A DNA stretch of 64,000 nucleotides from Streptomyces pristinaespiralis (GCF_001278075.1 NZ_CP011340.1:992001-1056000), one strand, 5' to 3'; counted from the stretch's first letter, positions 36,390 to 45,840 are shown. The notes: generated by a model not told the origin, from the letters alone. Program-made: numbers and translations.

Positions 36390-38110
36390 GCCTGCGGCCG
36401 GAGCAGTTGCGCAGCCACCAGTGGTACGGGACCGACGGGCTGCGCTCGTTCTCCCACCGGGCCCGTACCCGCCAGCTCGGGTATCTGCCGGAGGAGCATC
36501 TCGGCAAGCCCGTGATCGCGGTCCTCAACACCTGGTCGGACATCAACCCGTGCCATGTGCATCTGCGGGAGCGCGCCCAGGCCGTCAAGCGCGGGGTGTG
36601 GCAGGCGGGCGGGTTCCCGCTGGAGTTCCCGGTCTCCACCTTGTCGGAGACGTTCCAGAAGCCGACGCCCATGCTCTACCGCAACATGCTGGCGATGGAG
36701 ACGGAGGAGCTGCTGCGCTCCTACCCGGTGGACGGCGCGGTGCTGATGGGCGGCTGCGACAAGTCCACGCCGGCGTTGCTGATGGGTGCCGCGAGCGCGG
36801 ACCTGCCGACGGTGTTCGTGCCCGCCGGGCCGATGCTGCCGGGCCACTGGCGCAACGAAGTGCTCGGTTCCGGCACGGACATGTGGAAGTACTGGGACGA
36901 CAAGCGGGCGGGGCTCATCGGCGACTGTGAGATGAGCGAGCTGGAGAGCGGTCTCGCCCGCTCCCCCGGCACCTGTATGACGATGGGGACCGCCGCCACC
37001 CTGATGGCCGCGGCGGAGGCGCTCGGGGTGACGGTGCCCGGCGCCTCGTCCGTCCCCGCGGTCGACTCCGGGCACGACCGGATGGCCGCGGCGTCCGGGA
37101 TGCGGATCGTGGAGCTGGTGCGCCAGGACCTGAGGCTGTCGCGGATCCTGACGCGGGAGGCGTTCGAGGACGCGGTGACGACGGTCCTCGGCCTCGGCGG
37201 CTCCACCAACGCCGTCATCCATCTGATCGCCATGGCCGGGCGCGCCGGGGTGACACTGCGCCTGGAGGACTTCGACCGGATCGCCCGTACGGTGCCGGTG
37301 CTGGCCAACGTCCGTCCGGGCGGCGGGCCTTACCTGATGGAGGACTTCCACTTCGCGGGCGGGCTGCCCGGTTTCCTGTCCCGCATCCGTGACCTGCTCC
37401 ACCTGGACCGGCCCACGGTCGCCCACGCCACCCTGCGCCAGCAGCTCGACGGCGTCCAGGTGCACAACGACGATGTGATCCGCACACGTGACAACCCCGT
37501 CGCACAGGAGGGTGGCGTCGCGGTGCTGCGGGGGAACCTCTGCCCCGACGGGGCGGTCATCAAGCACATCGCCGCCGATCCGAGTCTGCTGAAGCACACC
37601 GGGCCGGCCGTGGTGTTCCCGGACTACCGGACGATGCAGCGCACGATCAACGATCCCTCGCTCGGCATCACCGCCGGCCATGTGCTGGTCCTCCAGAACG
37701 CCGGTCCCAAGGGCGGTCCCGGCATGCCGGAGTACGGGATGCTGCCGATCCCGGACCATCTGCTGAAGCAGGGTGTGCGGGACATGGTCCGGATCTCCGA
37801 CGCCCGGATGAGCGGCACCAGTTACGGGACGTGCGTCCTGCACATCGCGCCCGAGTCCTACGTCGGAGGACCGCTGGCCCTGGTCCGCACCGGGGACCTG
37901 ATCACCCTGGACGTCGAGGCGCGTTCCCTCCGTCTGGAGGTCACCGACGCCGAGCTGGAGCGCCGGCGGTCGGAGTGGACACCGCCCCCGGCGCGCTACG
38001 AGCGCGGCTACGGAGCTCTGTACAGCGAGCAGGTCACCCAGGCCGACACGGGATGCGACTTCGCCTTCCTGGCCAGGCCGGGCGAAGTGCCGGATCCGTA
38101 CGCGGGCTGA
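36386..38110 (+). CDS. IlvD/Edd-family sugar-acid dehydratase (L-arabinonate dehydratase-like)
   Basis: A 574-residue iron-sulfur dehydratase. Three cluster cysteines are visible: C56 (INPCH), C124 (GGCDKS) and C197 (PGTCMTMG). GLGGSTNAVIHL, RISDARMSGTSYGT and ESYVGGPLALV are family motifs. The WYGTDGLRSFSHRA opening and length resemble pentonate dehydratases rather than the branched-chain amino acid enzyme. The likely reaction is an aldonate to a 2-keto-3-deoxyaldonate, feeding the DHDPS-like enzyme. ATG at 36386 overlaps the previous stop; the GTG at 36377 is an alternative. Confidence 0.9.
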   Translation: MSLRPEQLRSHQWYGTDGLRSFSHRARTRQLGYLPEEHLGKPVIAVLNTWSDINPCHVHLRERAQAVKRGVWQAGGFPLEFPVSTLSETFQKPTPMLYRNMLAMETEELLRSYPVDGAVLMGGCDKSTPALLMGAASADLPTVFVPAGPMLPGHWRNEVLGSGTDMWKYWDDKRAGLIGDCEMSELESGLARSPGTCMTMGTAATLMAAAEALGVTVPGASSVPAVDSGHDRMAAASGMRIVELVRQDLRLSRILTREAFEDAVTTVLGLGGSTNAVIHLIAMAGRAGVTLRLEDFDRIARTVPVLANVRPGGGPYLMEDFHFAGGLPGFLSRIRDLLHLDRPTVAHATLRQQLDGVQVHNDDVIRTRDNPVAQEGGVAVLRGNLCPDGAVIKHIAADPSLLKHTGPAVVFPDYRTMQRTINDPSLGITAGHVLVLQNAGPKGGPGMPEYGMLPIPDHLLKQGVRDMVRISDARMSGTSYGTCVLHIAPESYVGGPLALVRTGDLITLDVEARSLRLEVTDAELERRRSEWTPPPARYERGYGALYSEQVTQADTGCDFAFLARPGEVPDPYAG

Positions 38111-38194
38111 GCCCGCGCCGCCCCTCTTCGCCCGCCCCGTTCTTCTTGTCTTCGCCCAGACCCTTTCTCCTTCGCCCGACATCCGCATGGCGCG

Positions 38195-38210
38195 TGAGAA
38201 AGCGCTTACC
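38195..38210. promoter_or_regulatory. AAGCGCTT operator before the ABC transporter operon
   Basis: The sequence GTGAGAAAGCGCTTACC holds a perfect AAGCGCTT core (38199-38206). It lies 24-31 bases before the first permease ATG, in a 119-base gap. The CpG-centred form is typical of LacI-family sites and differs from the GAGCGCTC sites elsewhere, so a different LacI protein, perhaps that at 50578-51585, may bind it. Confidence 0.5.
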
Positions 38211-38229
38211 CCAGATCGGAGATGCAGTC

Positions 38230-39180
38230 ATGGCCCAAGCTGTGGCGCAGAAATCGCCAGGGCCACCGGCCCGGCGGCCCGGAGCCCGCGGCCGCCGCAC
38301 GGGAGCGGCGCCCCGCCGGCTGCCGTATCTGCTGATAGCCCCCGCCGGGCTGCTGATGCTGGGCTTCATCGCCTATCCGGTGCTCAGCGTCTTCTATTAC
38401 AGCCTTCAGGAGTACAACCCGACGAAGCCCTGGCGGAACGGTTTCGCCGGTCTGTCGAACTTCACGACGATCTTCACGGACGACCCGCACTTCTGGGGCA
38501 CCCTGACGTTCAGCCTCAAGTGGGTCGTCGTCGAGGTGAGTCTCCAGCTGCTGTTCGGTCTGGCGCTCGCCCTCATCGTCAACCAGACCTTCTTCGGCCG
38601 CGCCCTCGGACGCGCGCTGGTCTTCTCGCCCTGGGCGGTCTCCGGGGTGCTGACCTCCGCGATCTGGGTGCTGCTCTACAACTCGCAGACCGGCATCACC
38701 CGTTACCTCGCGGACATGGGCATCGGCGAGTACGGCACCTCGTGGCTGTCCGACACCGCCACCGTCTTCCCCGCCGCCGTGGTCGCCGACCTGTGGCGAG
38801 GAGTCCCCTTCTTCGCCATCCTCATCCTCGCCGACCTCCAGTCCGTGCCGAAGGACCTGTACGAGGCGGCCGAGGTGGACGGCGCCAACCGGGTACGGCA
38901 GTTCCTGCACATCACGCTGCCGCACCTGAAGGACGCGATCATCCTCTCCACGCTGCTGCGGGCGGTCTGGGAGTTCAACAACGTCGACCTGCTCTACACG
39001 CTCACCGGAGGCGGACCGGCCGGCGAGACCACCACGCTGCCGCTCTACATCGCCAACACCAGTGTCGACGCCCATGACTTCGGCTACGCCTCCGCGCTGA
39101 CGACGGTGGCGTTCGTGATCCTGCTCTTCTTCTCGATGGTCTATCTGCGCCTGAGCAAGTTCGGAGGCCAGGACAAGTGA
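38230..39180 (+). CDS. ABC sugar transporter permease (MalF-like)
   Basis: A 316-residue inner-membrane permease. ATG at 38230 follows GGAG at 8 bases. About six helices, an N-terminal basic Pro/Arg-rich tail (1-35), and the EAA loop (DLYEAAEVDGANRVRQFLHITLP) that docks the ATPase are visible. It is the first of the transporter operon and overlaps the second permease by GTGA. No ATPase gene is present, as usual in Streptomyces, where a shared MsiK-type ATPase serves many sugar importers. Cargo is probably a pectin-derived oligosaccharide, from context. Confidence 0.94.
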   Translation: MAQAVAQKSPGPPARRPGARGRRTGAAPRRLPYLLIAPAGLLMLGFIAYPVLSVFYYSLQEYNPTKPWRNGFAGLSNFTTIFTDDPHFWGTLTFSLKWVVVEVSLQLLFGLALALIVNQTFFGRALGRALVFSPWAVSGVLTSAIWVLLYNSQTGITRYLADMGIGEYGTSWLSDTATVFPAAVVADLWRGVPFFAILILADLQSVPKDLYEAAEVDGANRVRQFLHITLPHLKDAIILSTLLRAVWEFNNVDLLYTLTGGGPAGETTTLPLYIANTSVDAHDFGYASALTTVAFVILLFFSMVYLRLSKFGGQDK

Positions 39181-40076
39181 TCACCACACAGGCCACTCGC
39201 GGCACGGCGCCCGCGCCCGTGGTCCCACCCCCCGCCCGGCCGGTCCCGGCCAAGCGCCGGCGCGCCTGGGACGAGGTACCGCGGTGGCAGATCTATCTGC
39301 CGCTCGGCGTCTACCTGCTCTTCACCCTCATCCCGTTCTACTGGATCCTGCTGTTCGCGGTCCGCCCTACCGGCTCCACCTCACTGGTGCCGTGGCCGAT
39401 GACGGGCGAGCACTTCGAGAAGGTGTGGACGGAGCGCAGCTTCGCGACCTTCTTCCAGAACAGCCTCATCACCGGTATCGCCGTCCTGGTGATGACCACG
39501 GTGGTCGCGCTGGCCGGCGGTTACGCCCTGGCCCGTTTCGACTTCCGTCTCAAGAAGGGCTTCATGCTGGCCCTGCTGTGCTCCCAGTTCGTGCCGGGCG
39601 CGCTGCTGCTGGTACCGCTCTTCGAGATCTTCGCCGGCCTGCAGATGATCAACTCGCTGGTCAGCGTCATCATCGCGGAGACCGTGTTCCAGCTGCCGCT
39701 GTCGATGATCCTCATCAGCGGCTTCATCAGGAACGTGCCGTACTCCCTGGAGGAGGCGGCGTGGGTGGACGGCTGCAACCGCTTCAGCGCCTTCAGGATC
39801 GTGGTGCTTCCGCTGCTGCGGCCCGGGCTCGTCGCCGTCGGCTCCTTCGCGTTCGTCCACGCCTGGAACCACTTCCTGTTCGCGCTGATGTTCCTCAACA
39901 ACCAGGACAAGCAGACCATCCCGGTCGGCCTCAACACCTTGATGGGCGCGGACAGCGTCGACCTGGGCGCCCTGGCCGCGGGCGGTGTGATCGCCGCCGT
40001 TCCCGTCGTCATCGTGTTCGCGTTCATCCAGAAGTGGCTGATCACGGGCTTCAGCGCCGGGGCGGTGAAGGGATGA
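39177..40076 (+). CDS. ABC sugar transporter permease (MalG-like)
   Basis: A 299-residue permease partner. GTG at 39177 overlaps the previous stop. It has six helices, the start IYLPLGVYLLFTLIPFYWILL, and the EAA loop SLEEAAWVDGCNRFSAFRIVVLP. Together with the MalF-like protein it forms the channel of a CUT1-type importer; the binding protein is encoded at 43703-45043. Confidence 0.94.
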   Translation: MITTQATRGTAPAPVVPPPARPVPAKRRRAWDEVPRWQIYLPLGVYLLFTLIPFYWILLFAVRPTGSTSLVPWPMTGEHFEKVWTERSFATFFQNSLITGIAVLVMTTVVALAGGYALARFDFRLKKGFMLALLCSQFVPGALLLVPLFEIFAGLQMINSLVSVIIAETVFQLPLSMILISGFIRNVPYSLEEAAWVDGCNRFSAFRIVVLPLLRPGLVAVGSFAFVHAWNHFLFALMFLNNQDKQTIPVGLNTLMGADSVDLGALAAGGVIAAVPVVIVFAFIQKWLITGFSAGAVKG

Positions 40077-41254
40077 GCACCACGAAGAAGCCGCTGCCCG
40101 TCGTGCTCGCGGGCGCCCGGGGCCACGGCCGGCAGCACCTGGCCAACATCGCCCGCCTCCAGAAGGAGGGCCTGGTGCGGCTGGCCGGCGTCTGCGAGCT
40201 GCGCCCGCTGTCGCCCGACGAGCTCGCCGGCTTCGACGGGCCCGCGGCGCCCCTCACGCCGCGGCAGGGGCAGGACCTCGACGCGCTCCTCGACTCGACC
40301 GGCGCCCGGATCGTCGTCGTCTGCACACCGATCCAGACGCACACCGACCTGGCCCTGACCGCCGCCCGGCACGGCGCGCACCTGCTGCTCGAGAAGCCGC
40401 CCGCCCCCTCGTACGAGGAATTCAGGCGGATGGCCGACGGGGTCGCCCGGGCCGGCGCCGTCTGCCAGGTCGGGTTCCAGTCGCTGGGCTCGCACGCGCT
40501 GCCGGCCGTCCGCGCGCTCATCGAGGACGGGGCGATCGGCGAGGTGCGCGGCGTCGGGGCGGCCGGGGCATGGGTACGCGGCGAGGCGTACTTCCGGCGC
40601 TCCCCGTGGGCCGGCCGACGCCGTCTCGACGGTGTCGACGTCGTCGACGGGGCGCTGACCAATCCGCTCGCCCACGCGGTGTCGACGGCCCTGGCGCTGG
40701 ACGGCAGCACACGGGCGGAGGAAGTGGCGGGCGTGGAGACGGAGTTGTTCCGCGCCAACGACATCGAGTCCGACGACACGTCCTGCGTCCGGGTGACGAC
40801 GTCCCGTGGGGGCCGTGTCACCGTGGCGGCCACGCTCTGCGCCGAGGTGGCCTCCGAACCGTACGTGGTGGTGCACGGCAGCAGCGGGCGCATCACGTTC
40901 TGGTACAAGCAGGACCGCGTGCTGGTCCAGCGGTCCGGCCACGGCCCGCACGAAACGGTGCACGGCCGGACCGATCTGCTGGAGAACCTCGTCCGGCATC
41001 TGACGCGGGGCGACGCGCTGCTGGTGCCGACCGATGTCTGCGGCGCGTTCATGCGGGTCGTCGAGGCGGTACGCACCGCCCCCGATCCGGTCCGGCTGCC
41101 GCCGTCGGCATGGCGGCACGCCGACGAGGGGAACGCCCCGCGCCGGGTGGTCCCGGGCGTCGACGCGCTGGTCGCAGCCGGCGCCGAGTCGCTCCGCCTG
41201 TACTCCGAACTCGGCGCGCCCTGGGCCCTACCGACGGAGGTCACCACGCCATGA
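40073..41254 (+). CDS. GFO/IDH/MocA-family oxidoreductase
   Basis: A 393-residue NAD(P)-dependent oxidoreductase with an N-terminal Rossmann fold (VVLAGARGHGRQHLANIARL) and the family EKP motif (LLLEKPPAPS) carrying the active-site Lys. The C-terminal alpha/beta domain includes the His-containing loop NPLAHAVSTAL. Members oxidise sugars or epimerise sugar derivatives. Its ATG overlaps the permease stop, and its stop overlaps the DUF6807 start. Co-occurrence with a DUF6807 protein is frequent in plant-polysaccharide loci. Confidence 0.9.
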   Translation: MSTTKKPLPVVLAGARGHGRQHLANIARLQKEGLVRLAGVCELRPLSPDELAGFDGPAAPLTPRQGQDLDALLDSTGARIVVVCTPIQTHTDLALTAARHGAHLLLEKPPAPSYEEFRRMADGVARAGAVCQVGFQSLGSHALPAVRALIEDGAIGEVRGVGAAGAWVRGEAYFRRSPWAGRRRLDGVDVVDGALTNPLAHAVSTALALDGSTRAEEVAGVETELFRANDIESDDTSCVRVTTSRGGRVTVAATLCAEVASEPYVVVHGSSGRITFWYKQDRVLVQRSGHGPHETVHGRTDLLENLVRHLTRGDALLVPTDVCGAFMRVVEAVRTAPDPVRLPPSAWRHADEGNAPRRVVPGVDALVAAGAESLRLYSELGAPWALPTEVTTP

Positions 41255-42090
41255 GCTCCACGACGCAGCTGTACTGCTCGGGCCGGCCGGTCGGCCGCTA
41301 CTCGCTCCCCGCCGACCTGGACCGGCGCTCCTCCCCCCGTCCCTGTCTCCATCCCGTCACCACGCTGGGCGGCGTCCCGGTGACCGAGCTGGCGCCGCCG
41401 GACCATCCGCATCACCTGGGCGCGGGGGTGGCCGTGCCGGATGTGGAGGGCCACAACTTCTGGGGCGGACGGACCTATGTACGGGGGCGGGGCCCCACCG
41501 AGCTCGACAACCACGGGCAGCAGCGCCACGACGGGTTCAAGCTCCGCGACCCGGACGGCTTCGTGGAGGAGCTGAGCTGGCTGGCCGGCGGGCGGCGGCT
41601 GATGCGCGAGCACCGCACGGTGGCGGTCACGCCGCTCACCGACACCGCCTGGGCGCTGGACCTCACCTTTTCCCTGACCAATGTGAGCGGTGCGGCGCTG
41701 TCCGTGGGAAGCCCCGCCACCAACGGGCGCGACGGCGCCGGTTACGGCGGCTTCTTCTGGCGGGCGCCGAAGGAGCCGGCTGCTCCGGCCGCCTTCACCG
41801 CGGACGCGGAGGGCGAGGCCGCGGTGCACGGCGCGCGGGCCGACTGGCTGGCCGTCGCCGGGCAGGACTGGACGCTGGTCTTCGCCGGGGCGACCGCACG
41901 GACCCGCGAGGATCCCTGGTTCGTGCGGACCGCGGAGTACCCGGGCGTCGGTTCGTCCCTCGCCCCTGTCCGGCGGCTGCCGCTGGCGCCGGACGAGACG
42001 ATGGTGCGCCGCGTCGTCACCGTCGTCGCCGACGGGCGCCTGGACCGGGACGGCGCCGCGGCGCTGGTCCACAAGGCGGTGACGGCATGA
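41251..42090 (+). CDS. DUF6807 (PmoA-like) family protein
   Basis: A 279-residue cytoplasmic protein with the pattern of the DUF6807/PmoA family: RPCLHPVTTLGGVPVTEL, DHPHHLGAGVAVP, HNFWGG, HDGF, and the closing RRVVTVVADG. Clustered His residues suggest a metal site in a beta-sandwich. The biochemical role is unestablished; genes of this family commonly sit beside GFO/IDH oxidoreductases in glycan-use operons, as here. It is translationally coupled on both sides by ATGA. Confidence 0.82.
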   Translation: MSSTTQLYCSGRPVGRYSLPADLDRRSSPRPCLHPVTTLGGVPVTELAPPDHPHHLGAGVAVPDVEGHNFWGGRTYVRGRGPTELDNHGQQRHDGFKLRDPDGFVEELSWLAGGRRLMREHRTVAVTPLTDTAWALDLTFSLTNVSGAALSVGSPATNGRDGAGYGGFFWRAPKEPAAPAAFTADAEGEAAVHGARADWLAVAGQDWTLVFAGATARTREDPWFVRTAEYPGVGSSLAPVRRLPLAPDETMVRRVVTVVADGRLDRDGAAALVHKAVTA

Positions 42091-43706
42091 GGACCGGGGA
42101 CCTCGGCGACGGGACGTACCGCAATCCCGTGCTCGCCGCCGACTGGTCCGACCCCGACGTGGTCCGGGTCGGCGACGACTTCTACCTCACCGCGTCCAGC
42201 TTCGGCCGGGCCCCCGGGCTGCCGCTGCTGCATTCCCGCGACCTCGTCAACTGGACGCTGATCGGGCACGCGCTGGAGCGGCTGGAGCCCGCGGCCGCCT
42301 TCGCGCTGCCCCGGCAGGACGGCGGGGTGTGGGCGCCTTCGATCCGTCACCACGACGACCGTTTCTGGATCTTCTGGGGCGACCCGGACCACGGCATCTG
42401 GCAGGTCAACTCGACCGATGTACGCCGTGGCTGGAGCCGACCGCATCTGGTGAAGGAGGGCAAGGGTCTGATCGACCCCTGTCCGCTGTGGGACGAGGAG
42501 ACCGGCGAGGCGTTCCTCGTCCATGCCTGGGCCCGGTCCCGTTCGGGGATCAACAACCGGCTCACCGGCCACCGGATGCGTCCCGACGGCAGCGCCCTGC
42601 TCGACGAGGGGAAGACGGTCGTCGACGCGGACGGCATCCCCGGCTGGTTCACCCTCGAAGGCCCCAAGCTGTACCGGCACGACGGCTGGTTCTGGATCCT
42701 GGCCCCGGCCGGCGGTGTCAGGACGGGATGGCAGGGCGCGCTGCGCTCCCGGGACTTCTTCGGCCCGTACGAGGAGCGAGTGGTCCTCGAACAGGGCGAC
42801 ACGCCCGTCAACGGGCCGCATCAGGGCGGCTGGGTGCGCACCCGGTACGGCGAGGACTGGTTCCTGCACTTCCAGGACCGCGGCGCCTACGGACGTGTGG
42901 TCCACCTCCAGCCGATGCAGTGGGACGACGACGGATGGCCCGTGCTGGGTGACGGGGGCTCACCCGTCCTCCTGCACCCCAAGCCCGACCTGCCGGAGCA
43001 GCCGAGGTCCGCCCCCGCGACGGACGACGGCTTCCCCGGGGGGCGCTTCGGCCGCCAGTGGCAGTGGGCGGCGAACCCCGGCGAGGGCTGGGCCCCGCTG
43101 CACTCGGGCGACGGCCTGCGGCTGATGTGCGTGCGCGGCGACGACACCCACGACCTGCGCAGGCTGCCGAACGTCCTCACCCAGCGGCTGCCCGCGGCCG
43201 ACGCGGTCGTCGAGGTCGAACTGTGCCTCGACGACGACGAACCGGGCGCGCGGGCGGGCCTCGCGGTGCTCGGTGACGCGTACGCCTGGATCGGCCTGGA
43301 GCGGGCCGACGACGGCACGGTCCGGCTGGTGCACCGCTTCGCGGAGGCGGCCGCGGAGCGCGAACGGGACGCGGCACTCCCCCGGCCGGCGCCGGGGGGC
43401 CGGGCGCTGCTGCGGATCGAGACCGGGGCCGGCGCCAGGTGCCGCTTCTCGGCCGCCGTGCCCGGAGCGGGCCAGGACGGTTTCGTGCCGTCCGGCCCGG
43501 TCTTCACCGCCACCCCCTGGCGCTGGACCGGCGCCCTCCTCGGCCTGTTCGCCGCCGCGCCCGTCGCGGAGCGGACAGCGGCGGCGGGTCACGCCGGCGC
43601 CGCGATGTTCACACGGTTCCGCATCACCTCTCCACGCACACCCGCACGCACACGGACATCCGCACGAACCCGCACACCCGTACGAGCAGAAAAGAGCCGA
43701 CCATGA
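42087..43706 (+). CDS. GH43-family glycosidase
   Basis: A 539-residue enzyme without a signal peptide. The five-bladed propeller (about 8-310) carries the GH43 triad: Asp base in DWSDPDVVRVG, Asp in GLIDPCPLWD and Glu acid in FTLEGPKLY. A C-terminal beta-sandwich of the GH43 C2 type spans about 330-515. Likely activity is beta-xylosidase or alpha-L-arabinofuranosidase on imported oligosaccharides. The final 23 residues are an Arg/Thr-Pro low-complexity tail from a CGCACAC-rich stretch, probably not folded. It overlaps DUF6807 and the binding protein. Confidence 0.92.
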   Translation: MRTGDLGDGTYRNPVLAADWSDPDVVRVGDDFYLTASSFGRAPGLPLLHSRDLVNWTLIGHALERLEPAAAFALPRQDGGVWAPSIRHHDDRFWIFWGDPDHGIWQVNSTDVRRGWSRPHLVKEGKGLIDPCPLWDEETGEAFLVHAWARSRSGINNRLTGHRMRPDGSALLDEGKTVVDADGIPGWFTLEGPKLYRHDGWFWILAPAGGVRTGWQGALRSRDFFGPYEERVVLEQGDTPVNGPHQGGWVRTRYGEDWFLHFQDRGAYGRVVHLQPMQWDDDGWPVLGDGGSPVLLHPKPDLPEQPRSAPATDDGFPGGRFGRQWQWAANPGEGWAPLHSGDGLRLMCVRGDDTHDLRRLPNVLTQRLPAADAVVEVELCLDDDEPGARAGLAVLGDAYAWIGLERADDGTVRLVHRFAEAAAERERDAALPRPAPGGRALLRIETGAGARCRFSAAVPGAGQDGFVPSGPVFTATPWRWTGALLGLFAAAPVAERTAAAGHAGAAMFTRFRITSPRTPARTRTSARTRTPVRAEKSRP

Positions 43707-45043
43707 CGATCTTCCACCGGGGACGTGGCAGAGCCGCCTCCCTCCTCGCCCTCACCACGGCGCTCCTGATGACCGCCACCGCCTGCGGCGACGACGGCAG
43801 CGGCGGCGCCGGGGACAAGGGCGGCGAGGGGTCCGGCAAGGGCGAGATCACCTTCTGGGACAACAACGGCGGTGTCCGCACCGACGTGTGGAAGGAGATC
43901 ATCGCGGACTTCGAGAAGAAGCACCCGGACATCGACGTCAACTACGTCGGGGTCGCCTCGACGGAGGTCCAGTCGAAGTACGACACCGCCATCCAGGGCG
44001 GCGGGCTGCCCGACGTCGGCGGCGTCGGGGCGGCGATGCTGGCGGGTATCGCCGCGCAGGGTGCGCTGGAGCCGCTCGACGAGCGCATCGCCGCGAGTTC
44101 CCTCAACGGCAAGCTGAACGCCGGCATGATGCAGAACGTGAAGGCCGCGGGCGGCCAGGACCGTATGTTCACGGTGCCGACGTCAGCCAGCAACGGCGTG
44201 CTGTACTACCGCACCGACCTCTTCGAGGAGGCCGGCCTCGAGCCGCCCACGACCTGGGCGAAGTTCTTCACGGCGGCCGACAAGCTCACGGCGAAGGACA
44301 AGAACCGCTTCGGCTACACCATCCGGGGCGGCGCCGGGTCCATCGCGCAGGCGCTGGACGCGATGTACGGCCAGAGCGGCATCGACACCTTCTGGAAGGG
44401 CGACAGGACCACGGTCAACGCCCCTGAGAACGTGGCGGCGCTGGAGAAGTACGCGGCGCTGTTCAAGAAGAACACCCCCGCCGCGGACGTGAACAACGAC
44501 TTCACCAAGATGGTCGCCCAGTGGGACAGCGGCGAGATCGGCATGCTGAACCACAATCTGGGCTCCTACAAGGACCATGTGAAGGCGCTCGGCACGGAGA
44601 AGTTCCGCGGCATCCCGCTGCCGACCGCCGAGGACGGCACACGGGTGCAGGTCTCCAACCCGGTCGACGGTCTCGGCCTGTTCAAGTCGAGCAAGAACAA
44701 GACGGCCGCCTGGAAGTTCATCGAGTTCGCCGCGTCCCACGAGTCCAACAGCCGGTGGAACGAGTCGGCCGGCGCGATCCCCGCCAACACCGAGGCCGCC
44801 CAGGACGCCTGGGTGCAGAAGGCGGAGCCCACCAGGCTCGCGGCCGAGGCGCTGTTCGGCGGCTCGACGAAGATCGTGCAGCTGCCCTACTACCTGCCCG
44901 ACTGGAACACCATCTCCAAGGCCGAGAACGAGCCGGCCTTCCAGAAGGTGCTGCTCGGCAAGATGTCGGCGAAGGACTTCCTCGACTCCCTGGCGGAGCA
45001 GCTCAACGAGGCCCAGGCCGAGTGGAAGCAGCAGAACGGGTGA
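43703..45043 (+). CDS. ABC transporter sugar-binding lipoprotein
   Basis: A 446-residue family 1 extracellular solute-binding protein. The signal region (1-28) ends in a lipobox-like TATAC with Cys 28, so it is probably membrane-anchored. GEITFWDNNGGVRTD begins the mature fold, followed by typical strands (LPDVGGVGAAML, NGVLYYRTDLFEEAGLEPPTTW, VDGLGLFKSSKNK, EFAASHESN). It delivers sugars to the MalF/MalG pair at 38230-40076. ATG overlaps the GH43 stop; its stop overlaps the next GTG. Confidence 0.93.
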   Translation: MTIFHRGRGRAASLLALTTALLMTATACGDDGSGGAGDKGGEGSGKGEITFWDNNGGVRTDVWKEIIADFEKKHPDIDVNYVGVASTEVQSKYDTAIQGGGLPDVGGVGAAMLAGIAAQGALEPLDERIAASSLNGKLNAGMMQNVKAAGGQDRMFTVPTSASNGVLYYRTDLFEEAGLEPPTTWAKFFTAADKLTAKDKNRFGYTIRGGAGSIAQALDAMYGQSGIDTFWKGDRTTVNAPENVAALEKYAALFKKNTPAADVNNDFTKMVAQWDSGEIGMLNHNLGSYKDHVKALGTEKFRGIPLPTAEDGTRVQVSNPVDGLGLFKSSKNKTAAWKFIEFAASHESNSRWNESAGAIPANTEAAQDAWVQKAEPTRLAAEALFGGSTKIVQLPYYLPDWNTISKAENEPAFQKVLLGKMSAKDFLDSLAEQLNEAQAEWKQQNG

Positions 45044-45840
45044 GGCCGACCCGTCGTCAGGTGGTCGCGGCGGCGGCGAGCCTTCCGCTCGCCGCCGCGG
45101 CGGCCCCCGCCGCCCTGGCCGGGCCGTCCGCCGGCGGCCGGAGCCGTACGCTCTTCATCGCCGGGGACTCCACGGCCGCGCAGAAGTACGCGGACGCCGC
45201 GCCCGAGACCGGGTGGGGCACGGCCCTCCCCTTCTTCCTGGACAAGCGGCTGCGGGTCGCCAACCACGCCGTCAACGGCCGGAGTTCGAAGAGCTTCGTC
45301 GACGAGGGACGCCTGGACGCCCTGCTGGCCCGGATCGTGCCCGGTGACCTGCTGCTCGTCCAGTTCGGTCACAACGACGCGAAGAGCGCCGACCCCGCCC
45401 GTCACACCGAGCCCTGGTCGACGTACCAGGCGTACCTGCGCCGGTACATCGAGGGGGCGCGGGAGCGCGGCGCCCGGCCGGTGCTCGCGACGTCCGTCGA
45501 GCGGCGCAGGTTCGACGCGCAGGGGACCGCGGTCCCGACGCACGGTGACTATCCGGCCGCGATGCGCGCGCTGGCCGCCGAGGAGGGCACCGCGCTGCTC
45601 GACGTGCAGGCCCTGTCGATCGCCCGCTGGCAGGAGCTGGGCCCGGAGGGCACCAAGGCGTATTTCAACTGGACGCCGGAGGAGCAGGACAACACGCACT
45701 TCAATCCGCCGGGCGCGATCGCCGTGGCGCGGATGACCGCACAGGAACTGCTGAGCGCCGGCGTGATGGCGCCGCGCGACGTCCGCAGGCTCGAGGACGA
45801 GATCCCCGAGTCGTGGATCACCTGGCCCGCCGCCGACTGA
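45040..45840 (+). CDS. Rhamnogalacturonan acetylesterase-like SGNH hydrolase (CE12)
   Basis: A 266-residue exported esterase. GTG at 45040 overlaps the lipoprotein stop. The N terminus PTRRQVVAAAASLPL is a twin-arginine signal. SGNH blocks are clear: nucleophile Ser in IAGDSTAA, Gly/Asn in GHND, and the catalytic Asp/His pair near DNTHFNPPGA. The FGHND and HFNPPG forms are characteristic of RhgT-like enzymes that remove acetyl groups from rhamnogalacturonan I. It sits directly before the pectate lyase. Confidence 0.9.
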   Translation: MRPTRRQVVAAAASLPLAAAAAPAALAGPSAGGRSRTLFIAGDSTAAQKYADAAPETGWGTALPFFLDKRLRVANHAVNGRSSKSFVDEGRLDALLARIVPGDLLLVQFGHNDAKSADPARHTEPWSTYQAYLRRYIEGARERGARPVLATSVERRRFDAQGTAVPTHGDYPAAMRALAAEEGTALLDVQALSIARWQELGPEGTKAYFNWTPEEQDNTHFNPPGAIAVARMTAQELLSAGVMAPRDVRRLEDEIPESWITWPAAD

